From positions 8,743,028-8,807,027 of the forward strand of contig NW_023504022.1 of assembly GCF_014529535.1 (NCBI RefSeq): a stretch of 64,000 nt of DNA, read 5' to 3'. The notes below the pieces were generated by a model. That model searched no databases. It had not been told where the DNA came from and saw nothing but the letters and a program-made list of their open reading frames with translations. This DNA is from Bradysia coprophila. Lineage: Eukaryota; Arthropoda; Insecta; Diptera; Sciaridae. The position numbers and the translations under genes were made by a program. This document shows positions 36,201 to 48,054 of this stretch, in pieces. The first letter of the stretch is position 1; each line of letters begins with the position of its first letter.

Positions 36201-38189
36201 ATGAAAGGCCATCACCAATTTTTTTTTTTAAATAATTTGTTATCAATGAATAAATCTCTGTGTTTTTGGTCCATATGTTGAAGTAACGCCATGGACACTT
36301 GAGTTCCTTTTTTAGTGGTTGAAAGTATCACCGATTGTGTAATAGCAAATCTAAACTAATCGTTTTTTTTCGGTGTGTTATCGATAACAGATGACTATGT
36401 AGTACGATCCGTAATGGGTGGAAAATTACAATGGCTTTACATGGCGGTGTCATTCGAATTTAAATATAATTGTGAAGTTATTTCAAGGAATTTTCATTCA
36501 CCAAGGTACATTAATGACCTTTGGTGCATTAAATGAAATTACACTAAATAAGAGATCGTGGACTCATAGCTTTTTTCAGTGACATCACAAAATTGACACG
36601 AAAATTGAGAAGGATCACAAATTCAGAAAAAGCTCTTCAAACTGATCAACGGTCTGGGTCAATCTGATGAAAAGTTTCGATGTAAAAATGTATTTCGAAT
36701 CTTATTGCTTAAAGTAATTATTCGAAAAATTTTGCATTTCAGTTGTAGTTTTTTGTTAATGAGCATTATGCCGATTGATACTCAAATTACTGAAATTTAC
36801 CCATTTTTAATTGGCTATTCTCCCATCTGAAATCGTTTTTTTTTGTGTGCCCACAATTTTTTTAACCATTCTACTTCTATTTATCCTCGTAATTACTCGT
36901 ATTTGGTTTCTAATTGCCCTAATTTTTTGCTTCTTTTTTTTAAAGAGGAAGGAGGGAAACCCTTGACGTTTACTATCATCAACCTGGAATTTTTTTCAAT
37001 AAACAAAATTAAGTAAGTTAGTCTGAATGGAATACTGGCTGTGAATTTAAAGACATTTCTTTGTCGAAATAATTCTCCCATCCCATATCAGCTTCGAATT
37101 AGAATAAAATTTGCTGTGGTCTGTGGTTGACATCGTACAATTTCTTTCGTATCACATTTTAGCTTCAATGTTTCGACGAATAGTTATTTACTCACGGATG
37201 ATCGAAGAAAATAGGAATATCCAACAAAAACAAAGTTTTGCTCCCAATTTGTTACATCATTTTTCAAAACAACGACAAAGCTGACACTTTGGGGAAGAAA
37301 ACTTTTATTTTCATCCCTGTCAAAAAAAACAGAGAAAATAGACATTTCCTCACCCCACCGTGTCATCAGAACAAAATTTAATTTCTCCCGGTCTTTTGAG
37401 TGTAGAAAATAAGGGTAATCACATCGCACGTATGAAAATGCAATTGTACCCAAAGTTGCAATGAAAATTTTCGCTAAATTTCAATGGATATATAGTCACA
37501 TCCAAGCGCCAGAGCGCAGTGAAATTTATTAAAATAACACAACGTCGAATATATCAGTGCAAATCGATTGAGGCGTTAATTAGCAAATTGGCAAACTAAA
37601 ACAATACACAGAATATGTTGCACGAACATTCCGTAATAATTTTTGGAATAAACTAACTGGCAGATATACAAACTTAGTTAGTTAGTTATTGGAAATGAGC
37701 TTTTCTCTTCGATGGGTCATTAGAGTTGGGTAATTAATCGATTGTTTCATTCATAAGTCTGAATTACCGCATACGGAATAACTTTCCGTTCGTTGATTCT
37801 TCTACCATACACCAACCGAAAAACGATTATCACATTGAAACGGACGGTGTATCAATGATGGTGTGGTAAGTATATACTCTCCAGAGAAGAAAATGATCAA
37901 AGTTTTGTTCTTCTTCTTCTGGTTTTTATTTAATGAAAAATGTTTCTGCCCAATAAACGAATACTCACCTTGGCACCGTAATGAATAGTTTATCGTTCCA
38001 TACATCCAAACCGAGCGGTAGATTGTCTTCGATTTTATATTTGCCACTTTGGATGGCTTGCTGTTTAACAGCTTCTGATGGCCATGCATATTCCAATTGC
38101 TGCCAAGCATATTTCTCGTCCAATTTAATGCACTCGCTGGTTATCACAGTGCACACCACAAAAAATATTGTCCGTAAATACCTCCTCAT
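27241..38189 (-). CDS. yellow/MRJP family secreted protein
   Basis: Five coding exons on the minus strand, in order: 38189-37969, 31960-31824, 28327-28062, 27982-27753 and 27691-27241. All introns have GT..AG borders and the phases close to a 434-residue protein. Residues 1-20 form a signal peptide. The family landmarks are present: QLEYAWPSE, LPLGL, LFITVPRWKSGV, VDECDRLWVMDTG (from V150), YAYVPDLGAYALVVY, GVNFQWTDGVFG, DRGPNGQ, CWNSKKPYNP, VFPNDLKVD and LWILSDRMP. These build the six-bladed propeller seen in yellow and major royal jelly proteins. It would be secreted; some members act in cuticle pigmentation or bind amines. It lacks the long C-terminal tail of the founding yellow protein and has an insert at about residues 110-140. 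I could not decide which paralogue (yellow-c to -h) it is. Introns 1 and 2 are about 6.0 and 3.5 kb; introns 3 and 4 are 79 and 61 bp. Confidence 0.93.
29590..30350. repeat. 109-bp tandem repeat array, about seven units
   Basis: The string CCATCG starts at 29596, 29702, 29811, 29920, 30029 (CCATTG), 30138, 30247 and 30344 (truncated), so the interior spacing is exactly 109 bp. Each unit contains the hairpin CCATCGAAAAATCCGATGG, then GGAAGTGCCAGAGGAATCAT, then CCCAAAATTTAGGAACCAAC. The first unit is shorter by three bases and the last is truncated. The period is not divisible by three, so it is not coding. Confidence 0.92.
30545..30753 (+). mobile_element. TTAA-flanked MITE, copy 2
   Basis: Same family and orientation as 6206-6419. 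The left border reads TGAACCTGT (TTAA mutated), the right border ACAGGTTAA. It contains GTTATCGATAAC. Confidence 0.8.
30982..31199 (-). mobile_element. TTAA-flanked MITE, copy 3
   Basis: Same family in inverted orientation, 218 bp, with both TTAA borders intact (TTAACCTGTTAT at the left, GTGACAGGTTAA at the right). It lies only about 230 bp from copy 2, so the two form an inverted pair inside the intron. Confidence 0.85.
35262..35410. repeat. CG-rich palindromic tandem repeat, about 44-bp period
   Basis: Four units have cores at about 35271, 35314, 35359 and 35402. The consensus core is ATTCGCACGCGCGTGCGAAT, a palindrome, followed by a spacer like CATTTCACACTGTATTTGACT. The last unit has decayed (TATTCGAACACGAGCC). 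The CpG-rich cores stand out in very AT-rich surroundings. Confidence 0.8.
37315..37425 (+). repeat. dispersed low-identity repeat, copy B
   Basis: Patchy match to 2111-2235; see that entry for shared blocks. It lies in intron 1 of the yellow-family gene. Confidence 0.4.
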
Positions 38190-40625
38190 TTTGGATGCAG
38201 ATTAAAAATAGAAAAAATTGCACGAAAATGTTAGCTCTTTTGTTGTACAATTTCAATTGTTCACTTTTTTTCGGTGTACTTTTAGCGAGGTATTTTTACG
38301 ATTTTTTTTTATTTTTATTTATTAATCCACACAGTATATACACACTCTGTGCAGAGCTCTCTGGAAAATTTTACTTTTTTTGGTATTCACACACGGCGAG
38401 CTATCGACCATCTGAACGGTGATTATACATTGATGAAGGTAATTGGTAATTTATGGTTAATATATGGACGACTGATCTTTTATATATTTTGTGTGTTTTT
38501 GAGTTGCGGTTTTCTCTTTCCAATTTTATATGAAATTTTTTTTCCTGTTGTTTCTGGTTGAAAAATATCCAAATGCACCCACAGCGTTTATGTAATATAT
38601 GTGTCTATATACATATATGGACGGTTATAGGTGTTTATATATAATTTGCATTGCATTGTGACATGCTTGAATTTTTGAACATATACACAACTCATAACTG
38701 TGTGTTTACATTCGTTTCGCTATCATTTTGATTATTATTTTGTTGATTTTGCACAGGGTGGTGGTGGTGGTGGTGGACTGGGCATTACACTCGTCGTGAA
38801 AAGATTTTGTGTGGAAAATTTTAATTTTAAAAATATTGGACGAGGAGGATTGTTTTTTGTAAGTAAGAGAACACAATGTGAAAATGAATTGTTAGTCTTA
38901 CCTTGTCAGCCGAACCAAAGTCTATCAGACATGCTTCACCTATTTTTGTATATGTGAGGAATCATCATCCACTGAGGGCTCGACTTATTTCAGTGCAATA
39001 TCAACACACTTCGGGGATGAGTGGTACTCTTTTTAGTGGAGTACTGACACTGGGCGGTATATCATACAAATTTTGGCACTAGAAGTAAATTCGAAAAAAA
39101 AACGTTCCACACAAAATGGCTGCTATTTGGCAGCTGTCACTCGAAGTACTTTTGCTTGAAGTTTGTTGGTAAAATATCTGTTTCGGTATAATATGACTAT
39201 CGGTAGACTAGTACTAAACAAAAATTTTGTTAAATTTCATATTTTAGTAGGTCGAAAAGCCAGGGCCATGTTATACAGAAGGCTCAACTGTTATCGAAAT
39301 GGATGGCATAAAGTAATAACGAGCTCTAGTTAACGTAGTCTTAAATAGAAAAATGAATGTTGAAATAAATGAAGTAAAAGATTTTATCTACCTAGGTGAA
39401 ATAATAGCAGTGAAAAAGTGCTATTATTTCGCCGTCGGTAGATAAAATAGCGTATTTACCTCTGTCCAAATGTTTATTTAGACACTTAGGGTTATAACAT
39501 TCGCCTTCGGCTCATGCACTAACTCCCCAAGTGTCTAAATAAACATGCGGACAGAGGTGAATAATCTACTATTATTTCAGTCTGTCGAATAAAGTTACAT
39601 GAAATGAAGTAATAGATTTGATGATAAATGTCATACAAAATGCATCTTCACATGATTGTCGTCTTTTCTGTTAAAGGTAGTAAGACTAATTAATAAATAC
39701 AATTATTATGTAATGAGGTGCAAGCGTCTAGTTATATTATAGTTTGTCGAAACAAAAAATATTTTCGCATTTCGCGAAATGAGGGCAAATTAATTGCTTG
39801 ATCAATAGGCGATGAGCTGTGACCAATGTAAAGCAGATTGTATGCAAAAACTAATGAAGTAAAAGATACTAAAGAAGTAACAGATGCAATAAGTTTTCCG
39901 TTTGTAAAAGGATAAAACAACGAACATTGTAACATAAAACAATGTGATTTTATTCCCAAAGTGGAAAAGTAAAGTTGTTTTGTCAAATATTTTGGCGAAT
40001 ATCAAAATTGCATGTTCATGTACACAAAACTACTTGTAGTCATGCGAAAAACAGCCTTTTGAATGTTCTAGTGGACTGAAATAAATAATGGACGATAAAA
40101 TTGATTGAAACGATTCATTTAGCTGTGATAGGCGAAGTGAGAACGTTTCAGTTGCCCAATGATGTAACGACACAAAGTTAACGTTTTTAGTCATCTCATA
40201 CAAGTGTACGTGGAAATAACATACGTCGTGCATTACCTTGTGAATCTCATAGATTGAAGTGAGTTCTAGTGCAACACGATATTGTATTCAGAGTGAAGAA
40301 TCATATTGCAGGTGCACTCGATTTTACCTATTTTACGCACATTTAGAAATTCTTGAATTTTAGGATCTTGTGACATTTGCAGAATTTTTTTAGTATTTTT
40401 CTAGAAATATTTTTTTTCAAAATTTTCTGTAATTTCTAAACTTTGTTGAGACTTTAGAAACTCGTCGAAATTCCGAAAAATGTGCAGCCATTAGTACCGC
40501 CGTTTCATCATTCTCTTTCGTTTAATCCACTTTGTTCCACATTCATTGTGACTAATTGTGACTTGAAACATATGTGAATGCGTGGAACAAATTGGACTAC
40601 TGAAAACAAGAGATTTATAAAGAAC
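38190..40625. other. gene-free stretch upstream of the yellow-family gene
   Basis: Contains the 5' flank of the minus-strand yellow-family gene. A good minus-strand TATA match, TATATAAAAG, lies near 38480-38489; its distance to the start codon (about 290 bp) would imply a sizeable leader or an unseen upstream site. A GGT microsatellite lies at 38758-38777. No other gene is seen. Confidence 0.4.
39288..39690 (+). mobile_element. decayed TTAA-type MITE interrupted by hairpin insertions
   Basis: Outer parts resemble the 6206 family (AACTGTTATCGA, ACGAGCTCTAG at the left; ATGAAGTAATAGAT, GTCGTCTTTTCTGTTA at the right). In between are two strong inverted repeats: 39381-39448 (ATTTTATCTACC..GGTAGATAAAAT) and 39458-39559 (ACCTCTGTCC..GGACAGAGGTG, with TTTATTTAGACACTT and its complement inside). 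Confidence 0.55.
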
Positions 40626-40898
40626 GTAATGGCTCAGTGGTTACGTACCATCTACTATCATTTCACCAGGTGCGATCCAGGTACGCTTACCGTGTCAGTC
40701 AATTCCACATGGAACCTTTCTGGCGATCATATCGCATTGGTGACGTCCTAAAGTTCACTCAAGCTTCAAATTTTGGGCAGTTGCAGTGTGTTTGGTGGCT
40801 GCAACGATGCACACAATGAATGACTCATACGACGTAACCCAAATACGATGATTTTGTGTTCATATGTCTAGCCTACATTTAGGCAAGATATCGATTAT
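40626..40898 (+). mobile_element. tRNA-derived SINE, family 1, plus copy
   Basis: It starts with an A-box-like TGGCTCAGTGGTTA (40630 on) and a weak B-box AGGTGCGATCC about 45 bp later. The body follows: CGATCATATCGCATTGG, GACGTCCTAAAGTTCAC, GAATGACTCATACGACGTAA and GTCTAGCCTACATTTAGGC. The same body in the same order lies on the minus strand at 56821-57050, where the B-box (GGTTCAAATCC) is better preserved. Confidence 0.75.
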
Positions 40899-41464
40899 TA
40901 TCAACTGATTTTCCACAAAGAGCATATTTCAAGGAGTGAGTCTGCATTCGCTATTGTCCGTAAAAGGCTGTGTCACACAAATAAGATGTCGGCATTTTCA
41001 GACCTGTTGTGTAGCTTCCGGATTCTTTTTGGGTTTGTGCAGATTTCTCGGTTCTCAGACATACATTTTGTAATTGTAGGGCTGTGTCCAGTAATTAAAA
41101 AACTTTTCGTTGAGTACAGAAAGAAAATTTAAAGATTTTGATTTGCAGAGACAGTTAAAGTCAACCAAATTTGTATCTAAAAGTTTACATCAGCTGTTAC
41201 CAGCTGCTCCACTCCCAAAAACTAGTTAAGTAGCCACTAACAAAAAATTTGTCCCGACAATTCTAATTCCAATATTCAATTCCAAAAATTCCATTCAAGT
41301 TCAAAATGTAAATAAAATTGAATTGAGGCGGAGTCCAGGTCAGCAACAATATTCAATTTAATTTCCACTCGAAATTCAAATATTTCCCCTTGGAGGAAGA
41401 CAGAAAACTGAAATTCGACATGTTTTCTGTTTTGGTAGTTGTGTTGTTGTGGTTTGTAATGAGT

Positions 41465-41599
41465 CCACAAGAATTTCATTGAACAAATGAAAATCTAGAT
41501 TTTTAATTTATGAATTTTGATTAGGCACGCACTTCCAACTAGAATGAAAAACCAAAATAAAAAATCTAGATTTTCATTTGTTCAATGAAATTCTTGTGG
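41465..41599. mobile_element. MITE-like inverted repeat element
   Basis: Arms of about 44 bp, starting CCACAAGAATTTCATTGAAC and ending with its complement (..TTCTTGTGG), surround a 45-bp centre. Both arms carry AAATCTAGATTT. No target-site duplication was found. Confidence 0.7.
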
Positions 41600-43721
41600 T
41601 ATCATCCAAAAATGCCACACACTTCCAAAAATTTCATTTCTTATCTACAAAAATTCTATTTGGCCTGTCCCAAAAATGCCCATCGTTAGAAATACAATTT
41701 TTAAACAGGTATAAAGACGTGTAAGTGGTATGACAGGAGAAGCTGACGAAACAGCTGAAGCAAACGTAGACACAAATTTGGCTGACTTCAACTCTGTGAA
41801 ACTAACAACTCAAACAACTCAATCGCTAATTTATTATGGCATAATAGTTTCCGTGGAATCAATATTTGATTTGCTATGCGCAGTTCGTCGACGCAAAAAT
41901 TTAATTAAAATCCAAATATTTGTGTGAATATGGATCTTTTTGTTACTTGAAAGTCAATTCTAAATGGTAAATAGAAATTAAACCACAAATTATTTTAGTA
42001 ACTCAAACATGTTTAATATATTCGTTATTATGTACTTATGTATTGTATTTATTATATGCTGTGTGTGTGTGCTATGCTGAATAATAAAGTGCAAATTTGC
42101 CAGCACGAGCGCGCGAAATTAGTTAATGTCTCTTCTTATATACAATAAAATGCGCGAAACAATTTTTTTTAGTTTAATCTGTTCAATAACTTTGGTTTAA
42201 CCCAAACGACTGTTAACATTAAATTAAGAAAACTAAAAATTCAAAAAAAATTCTTTCACATTTATTCGTTACTTGTTCTTCCTACTATTAATATTCCTAA
42301 CCGACACGACACATTTATTGGCTACATACTCGAATTATTATTTATTTTTTTATTAGTTTGTATGTTCTGTTCAAAAAGGCACAAAATTAATTTTTTTCTA
42401 TTGTTCCTTTCGATTCTCCTCATTATTTTTCATTTTATTTTCAAACAACAAGAACAATGAAAAAGTTTAGAATTTAGTTGTTACATGTGCCAACAATTGG
42501 CAAATTGCTGGCAAAATTAAATAAATTATCAGTATCAGTACATACCACAGATGAACACCACTATAAGTTTATACCAAAAAAAACATACACACCACCATCA
42601 CACAGCTGAAACCAGAAACTTTGTCCTCTTTGTATCGATTCAATATTTTATTTACAAATGCAACTAAAAGTTGAGCTAATCTTTGGATTGTGTGCAGTAG
42701 GAAAATGTTTAACGAAGAGAAGAAGTCGTCGGAAAAAAAAACTTTCGGTCTTTACTCAATGATGCTTAATGTGGCTTCTTCATTATGTTCTCGGTGACAC
42801 AAGTTCAGATGTAATTGGAATGGTCTTTTTTTTAGGAATGTGGTGGCACTAACTTTGTTGCCCAAACTCAATTGGAGCAAATTTTTGGAATTCTTGAAAT
42901 TCATAACTAAGTCAGGTCGAAATGAACCGTGATCATAAGTCAGCTTGAAAGGTCAGGATAGTCTTGTACAAGTCAAAAGTCAGGTATTTCAAGGTCAAGG
43001 TCACCTGTTGGTAGCTTTGTCAAAATGTTAGGAGAGATGAAATAACCTGTAGTTGGGTAAGAAATACAATGCTATTGATCCACATCGGTATTCAGGATTG
43101 GTGATTAGAATATGGCAGTTACAGTATTGGTAATTTTGGTATTCAAAATAATCGGTAGTAGCTCAGTTGGAAGTGGTTTCAACGAAAATCTATGATCAGG
43201 AGCTGATCCAGTCGCAAATGATCGGGTAAGAGGTTACATTTTTTGATTTTGTACCTTATCAAAAAATCCCGCGGTTCAGAGCATTTTGAAATTGGAACCG
43301 CTAGGTCAGCAAATTTTCTTGATTATCCGCCCCCTGCCTATGTTTGTCTTTGGAAAAAGCTTTCGTTTTGATTCTTTCAATCCTAAAATATCAGTCGCTC
43401 TACTTCGTCAGTTTTGTTGGTCCGACCTCGACCTGAAGTAGAGCTACCTACAGCCCACAGAATTTGGCTCAGAAACATTTATCTGATTCGATTAATCTTT
43501 CTGCCTCGACCTACAAACATTATCCACATGAAATATATCGATTTCGAAGTACTAGATTTAGATTTGCACAAAGTGCTCGTTTTCTATGTATAAATGCCGA
43601 GCCGAATCAAGTACTTAAAAGTCCAAGAAACACAAGATGATTGTGGACCGGACATTAGGAATTTGTTAAAAAGGAGAATCGTTTCTAACGCAGTTATTCC
43701 ATTAGACCAGTATCTGACGAC
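41600..43721. other. gene-free stretch with one ambiguous open frame
   Basis: An ATG-initiated frame of 65 codons at 41730-41927 starts with an acidic, Ala/Thr-rich peptide (MTGEADETAEANVDTNL) but matches no family I know and has an in-frame stop a few codons upstream. The AT-rich DNA after it (to about 42700), with several AATAAA and a GT run near 42060, could be untranslated sequence. No splice partners were found. From about 42900 repeated GGTCA/CAGGTC-type words occur without clear structure. Confidence 0.35.
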
Positions 43722-44213
43722 ACTTTGAGTCCCTTATAAGGCGACAACTTCAAACCTATACCAAATCTGATACGAAAAATATTTGTTCTGCGACTTCCGT
43801 TATCTAGCGCCAGAAGTGCTAGTACTAGCACAGGCCCTAGTGTTTATCTCGGCAGCAGCACATCATAGAAAATCCGAATTAATGTCAAAATAAAGGTATT
43901 GGAACCAAACGAAAAAAAAATCGTTGACGGGTTTTGCATGCCTAACAAGTTGAAAACTCGAAAATTTGACGTGTCCTGCACGCCCAGCCTGCCAACGAAG
44001 ATTGTAATTTTCCATTCTTCATTTGGTTCCAACATCTTATTTTTGACATCAATTCGGATTTTCTATAATGTCGTGTTGCCGAGATGTGCACTAGGGCTAG
44101 GGCTACTCTCGTTCTAGCCGTTTTAGGGCTAACCAAAGTCGTGGAACATATGTTTTTCGTATCGGGTAATTCGGCATAGGTTTCAAGCCGTGGCCTCATG
44201 AGGGACTCAAAGT
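43722..44213. mobile_element. inverted pair of SINE-like family 2 copies
   Basis: The outer ends ACTTTGAGTCCCT and AGGGACTCAAAGT are complements. Arms of about 190 bp follow each other inwards: GATACGAAAAATAT, GCCCTAGTG, CTCGGCA, AATCCGAATT, TTGGAACCAAA and their complements in reverse order. The right arm, read on the minus strand, continues outward into a tRNA-like head (GCTTGAAACC where a B-box would be). Blocks are shared with 11700-11920. A head-to-head insertion of two SINEs explains the structure; a single foldback element is the alternative. Confidence 0.65.
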
Positions 44214-44645
44214 TCCATGGCGCACTGGTCTGTGTCTATGTATGAAGAACAGGATCTAAGTTACCTAATTTAGAATTTGTTTAATGTTAATGAACTCTAG
44301 AGCCTAGTGGTCGAATGACATACAGTAAGAAGACCATTCAACGTTTTCTGTTAGCAGTGACCGTCAACACCTTTTACGATAGAGCACTAATTGTTGCAAG
44401 GATAGGGAAGGAAATGGAAAATTTGGTAGAAGTTACAATGAAAACTTAAACTTTAAAATTTCTTCTATATTCCGAGAGTCGAAATAACTAAAATGAGACA
44501 AAGAAAAACCTTACGCTTAATAGATCACTCATCCGATTTACACGCCGGTCAGCTTCAACTTTACAGTCACACACAATTAATATCACAAGGAAAGAAAAAG
44601 CTGTTGCGTTTCCCATCCGCCGAGCGTTTCTTTCTTTCGAAACTT

Positions 44646-46271
44646 TTAAACTTCTTCGACTTGCGGCCAATGGCTTCTAAGTACGGGTGGCGTTTGTAGC
44701 GGGCCTCTAGATTCTTTACATTCCACGAGAAATTGAGCGAGTCCATGGTAGTACCTGTTCGATGGAAATTGCATTGGACTCTCGTTTCGGTTTCATTTAA
44801 TGATTAAACTTACCCAGCTGTCGCCCACGTGTCATTATGATTGCCACCGTTCACTTGAAGTAATTGCTTTCGTGTACTGCCGCAACGTGCATGCAACTGT
44901 GCCATCATTTTTGGTGGAACTGAGAAGGTGGAATTTGATGTTAGGCTTTACGGTTTCAATAAGATCGATGAAGCGTCGTGACTACTGAAGCCTTGCAAGG
45001 GTTCGAGGATATTTAATCTTCAGCATTAGGTTCAATCAAGGATTCGCGAGTCACTCGTGAAAGCGAATGAAATCGTTGCTCAGGTAACCCTTACTGAGAC
45101 TGAGTGAGTCGTTGCTCAGATAAGGACAATTTTGATGTTCAACGAAAGGAACGAAAGGTTTAAGTGAAAGCAATCGTTATGGAACCCACTTACAAAGGAC
45201 AACAGTAGTAATGTGACTGTAACTGTAATACTAACCTAAAGTGTCAGCCATTCCACTGACGAACAGGCAAGGCGCAGCAAAGTATTGAATTTTATGAATT
45301 GAAAGGTACTGCAAATAGAAAAGACACATTACGATTAACACAACCAATGTACCATCACCATGTCCATTTCCGGTGCACCTACCAAGTTTTTGAACATGAA
45401 CTGCGGCAGGTATCTAATTGACTGATGTATTAACGAAACGGCCATTTCCGGAATGCTGGTGAATGTATTCTCCACCACAACGCACATCAATTTTTGATAA
45501 TATTCCGGATCCGCCGCCACATCGATAGCCACAGCTCCACCCAATGAGCGGCCAAACAAAACGATTTGGCTCAGATCCAAATCGTGACGCGTAAATAGGT
45601 AATCGATGGAAGCACGAGCATCGTTGTACAGTCCACGTTCGAGTGGTGTCCCAGTGGACAAACCGTAGCCGCGATAGTCGACCATCAGTAAATTACACTG
45701 CAACGTGTGAAACATTCCAGCTGCGTTTTGCAGTCGATGTCCCATGTTACCAGCATTTCCGTGGAAATAGACAATGGTCGGCACGAATCGGCCTTTATCA
45801 CCATTGTGTCGTATCAGGAATGCGTGTAAGGTCACGCCATCCGTGGATCGAATGTTTATGGCTTCGTATGGAAGACCTGGAAATGGGAGACGAATGAAAT
45901 TCAAATCGAACGAGAAACCTTTATCGAATTACACTATCGGATGGAGTGACAGTGTACAACTTACCGAACATTGACGGCACAGGAATGAAAACCCTTGAAT
46001 GTGGAGGCTGCTCCGGATGATACAATAAATTGTCTTGGGTTTGATAAAGAATTCCTGCAAACAATGAAAACGTCTGATTAGACCAATCATGTTATGTGGC
46101 ATAGTGTCTGACGTTACCAGAAACAGCAGCAATCAATAGCGAGAATGCGATTAGACCGCCATAGAAGCAATATAAAATGAAACACGCCAGCAATGCAGCA
46201 AAACTGGCTGCCCATATTTTCGTAGCAATTCCTGCTAATATCCTAACAATTATCCAGTCGCGTAACGCCAT
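44646..46271 (-). CDS. ABHD13: alpha/beta hydrolase domain protein 13 (ABHD13/Bem46-like)
   Basis: Six coding exons on the minus strand: 46271-46118, 46054-45965, 45876-45383, 45308-45236, 44919-44814 and 44754-44646. GT..AG borders and phases close to 341 residues, against 337 in the human protein. Residues 20-52 form an N-terminal membrane anchor with the YGG motif of the family. The hydrolase core then shows HGNAGN at 120-125 (oxyanion strand), the nucleophile elbow FGRSLGG with Ser192, Asp268 in SGMAD and His298 in GGNHNDTW, which completes the catalytic triad. It is therefore probably an active membrane-anchored serine hydrolase; depalmitoylation is reported for the human protein, and the substrate here is unknown. 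I chose the ATG at 46271 because the signal-anchor follows directly and no ATG lies further upstream in frame. The C-terminal 25 residues are specific to this gene. Confidence 0.94.
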
Positions 46272-47019
46272 TGTTCTGTGTCCGAACACAACGAATTTCG
46301 CACATTTACCGACGCGATTAATGTAATTTATTTCGATTCAAATTTTTCCCGAAAATGAAAACAAAAATTTCGATTCGTCGTTCAATTTCCGTAAATAAAT
46401 CCAATCAAAAATGTGCCATCTTTTCGGTTCATTTGGCTCACTCACATGTTAACAGGCAAACTCCTCAAGCTAATTTGTATGAATAGTGTGCACAGGTTAA
46501 TTGACTCTTATCAATTTTGCCAATTAACTTTATGTGAACCATGCAAAAATAACTAAATATTTTGATTAGAAGGAATTTATGTAAATAAAAACACACACAT
46601 AAATACTGAGCGTGTCTGACAGTTTTGACAGTACGAACAGCTGGGCATGTGAAGTGGGGTTACTTTCCCAGACTAAAAATTTGGTTTATTTCTACTGGGA
46701 TTGCATTTCTTCGTCAAAACTACAATTTTTGACCATTTGATTTTTGCCACGAGTTAGCCTTTATTGACAATAGTTATTTGTGTATCTGTTTTGGACCATT
46801 GCTTTTAGGCAATTTTGCGAGTTGCCTAAAATCAATCGTCCAAAACAGATACTCAAAAAAAATTTCATGTAAGGGGTCGAAAACCAGAGAAAAATCTCAA
46901 AACTCCATCATTTTCGGCCTCGACACATGAAAAGAATCTTTTAGCTAGGCTCGCTAGGCTTTAGTACTGCGTTAAGTCAAGGTTGTATATGAGTAGGTTA
47001 CATCGATAGAGGGTTATGC
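46272..47019. other. intergenic stretch
   Basis: The 5' flank of the minus-strand ABHD13 gene. A 71-bp hairpin lies at 46782-46852 (GTATCTGTTTTGGAC and TTTTAGGCAA with their complements). No gene was seen. Confidence 0.5.
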
Positions 47020-48054
47020 TGAAAGAGAAAGAGATATTTTGACAAGTACCCCATGGCAAGCTATAATAAACTGGTCTTCGGTCCTTTCGCTCTCAACGTA
47101 CCACGTTTAAAGAAAAGTAAATACTTTGACAAGTACCCCAAGGCAAGTTATAATAAACTGGTCTTCGGTCTTCTCTCTCTCAATGTATGTACCACGTTGA
47201 AAGAGAAGTAAATACTTTGACAAGTATCCCAAGGCAAGTTATAATAAACTGGTCTTCGGTCCTCTCGCTCTCAACGTACCACGTTAAAAGAGAAGTAAAT
47301 ACTTTGACAAGTACCACAAGGCTAGTTATAATAAACTGGTCTTCGGTCCTCTCGCTTTCAATGTACCACGTTGAAAGAGAAGTAAATACTTTGACAAGTA
47401 CCCCAAGGCAAGTTATAATAAACTGGTCTTCGGTCCTCTCGCTCTCAAAGTACCACGTTGAAAGTGAAGTAAATTCTTTCACAAGCACCCCAAGGCAAGT
47501 TATAATAAACTGGTCCTCGGTCCTCTCGCTCTCAATGTACCACGTTGAAAGAGAAGTAAATACTTTGACAAATACCCCAAGGCAAGTTATAATAAACTGG
47601 TCTTCGGTCCTCTCTCTCTCAATGTACCACGTTGAAAGAGAAGTAAATACTCTGACAAGTACCCCAAGGCAAGTTATAATAAACTGGTCTTCGGTCCTCT
47701 CGCTCTCAACGTATCACGTTGAAAGAGAAGTAAATACTTTGACAAGTACCCCAAGGCAAGTTATAATAAACTGGTCTTCGGTCCTCTCGCTCTCAATGTA
47801 CCACGTTGAAAGAGAAGTAAATACTTTGACAAGTACCCCAAGGCAAGTTATAATAAACTGGTCTTTGGTCCTCTCGCTCTCAATGTACCACGTTGAAAGA
47901 GAAGTAAATACTTTGACAAGTACCCCAAGGCAAGTTATAATAAACTGGTCTTTGGTCCTCTCGCTCTCAATGTACCACGTTGAAAGAGAAGTAAATACTT
48001 TGACAAGTAGCCCAAGGCAAGTTTTAATAACTAGTCTTTGGTTTTCTCGTTCTG
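47020..48054. repeat. 87-bp minisatellite, about twelve units
   Basis: The string CCACG recurs at 47101, 47192, then every 87 bp at 47279, 47366, 47453, 47540, 47627, 47714, 47801, 47888 and 47975. A unit contains GAAGTAAATACTTTGACAAG, CCCCAAGGCAAGTTATAATA and CTGGTCTTCGGTCCTCTCGC. Units are highly similar. Because 87 is 29 codons, a stop-free frame repeats through the array: 294 codons on the plus strand (47187-48071), and one of 102 on the minus strand. There is no splice, promoter or family evidence for a protein. Confidence 0.95.

Larger units (their letters stand above)
31961..37968 (-). other. yellow-family gene, intron 1 contents
   Basis: A 6.0-kb intron without recognisable exons or nested genes. 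It contains the CG-rich palindromic array at 35262-35410, a fragment with TTATCGATAACAGATGA near 36379 that matches one end of the TTAA-type MITE, and a decayed repeat at 37315-37425. Confidence 0.65.

Noticed and set aside
40630-40700. Possible tRNA gene
   Set aside because: A- and B-box-like strings are present, but no cloverleaf with matched acceptor stem can be drawn, and the body repeats at 56821-57050, so it is a SINE.
41730-41927. 65-codon frame starting MTGEADETAEANVDTNL
   Set aside because: The start looks coding-like in composition, but there is an in-frame stop just upstream, no splice partner and no recognised family. Left as an open question.
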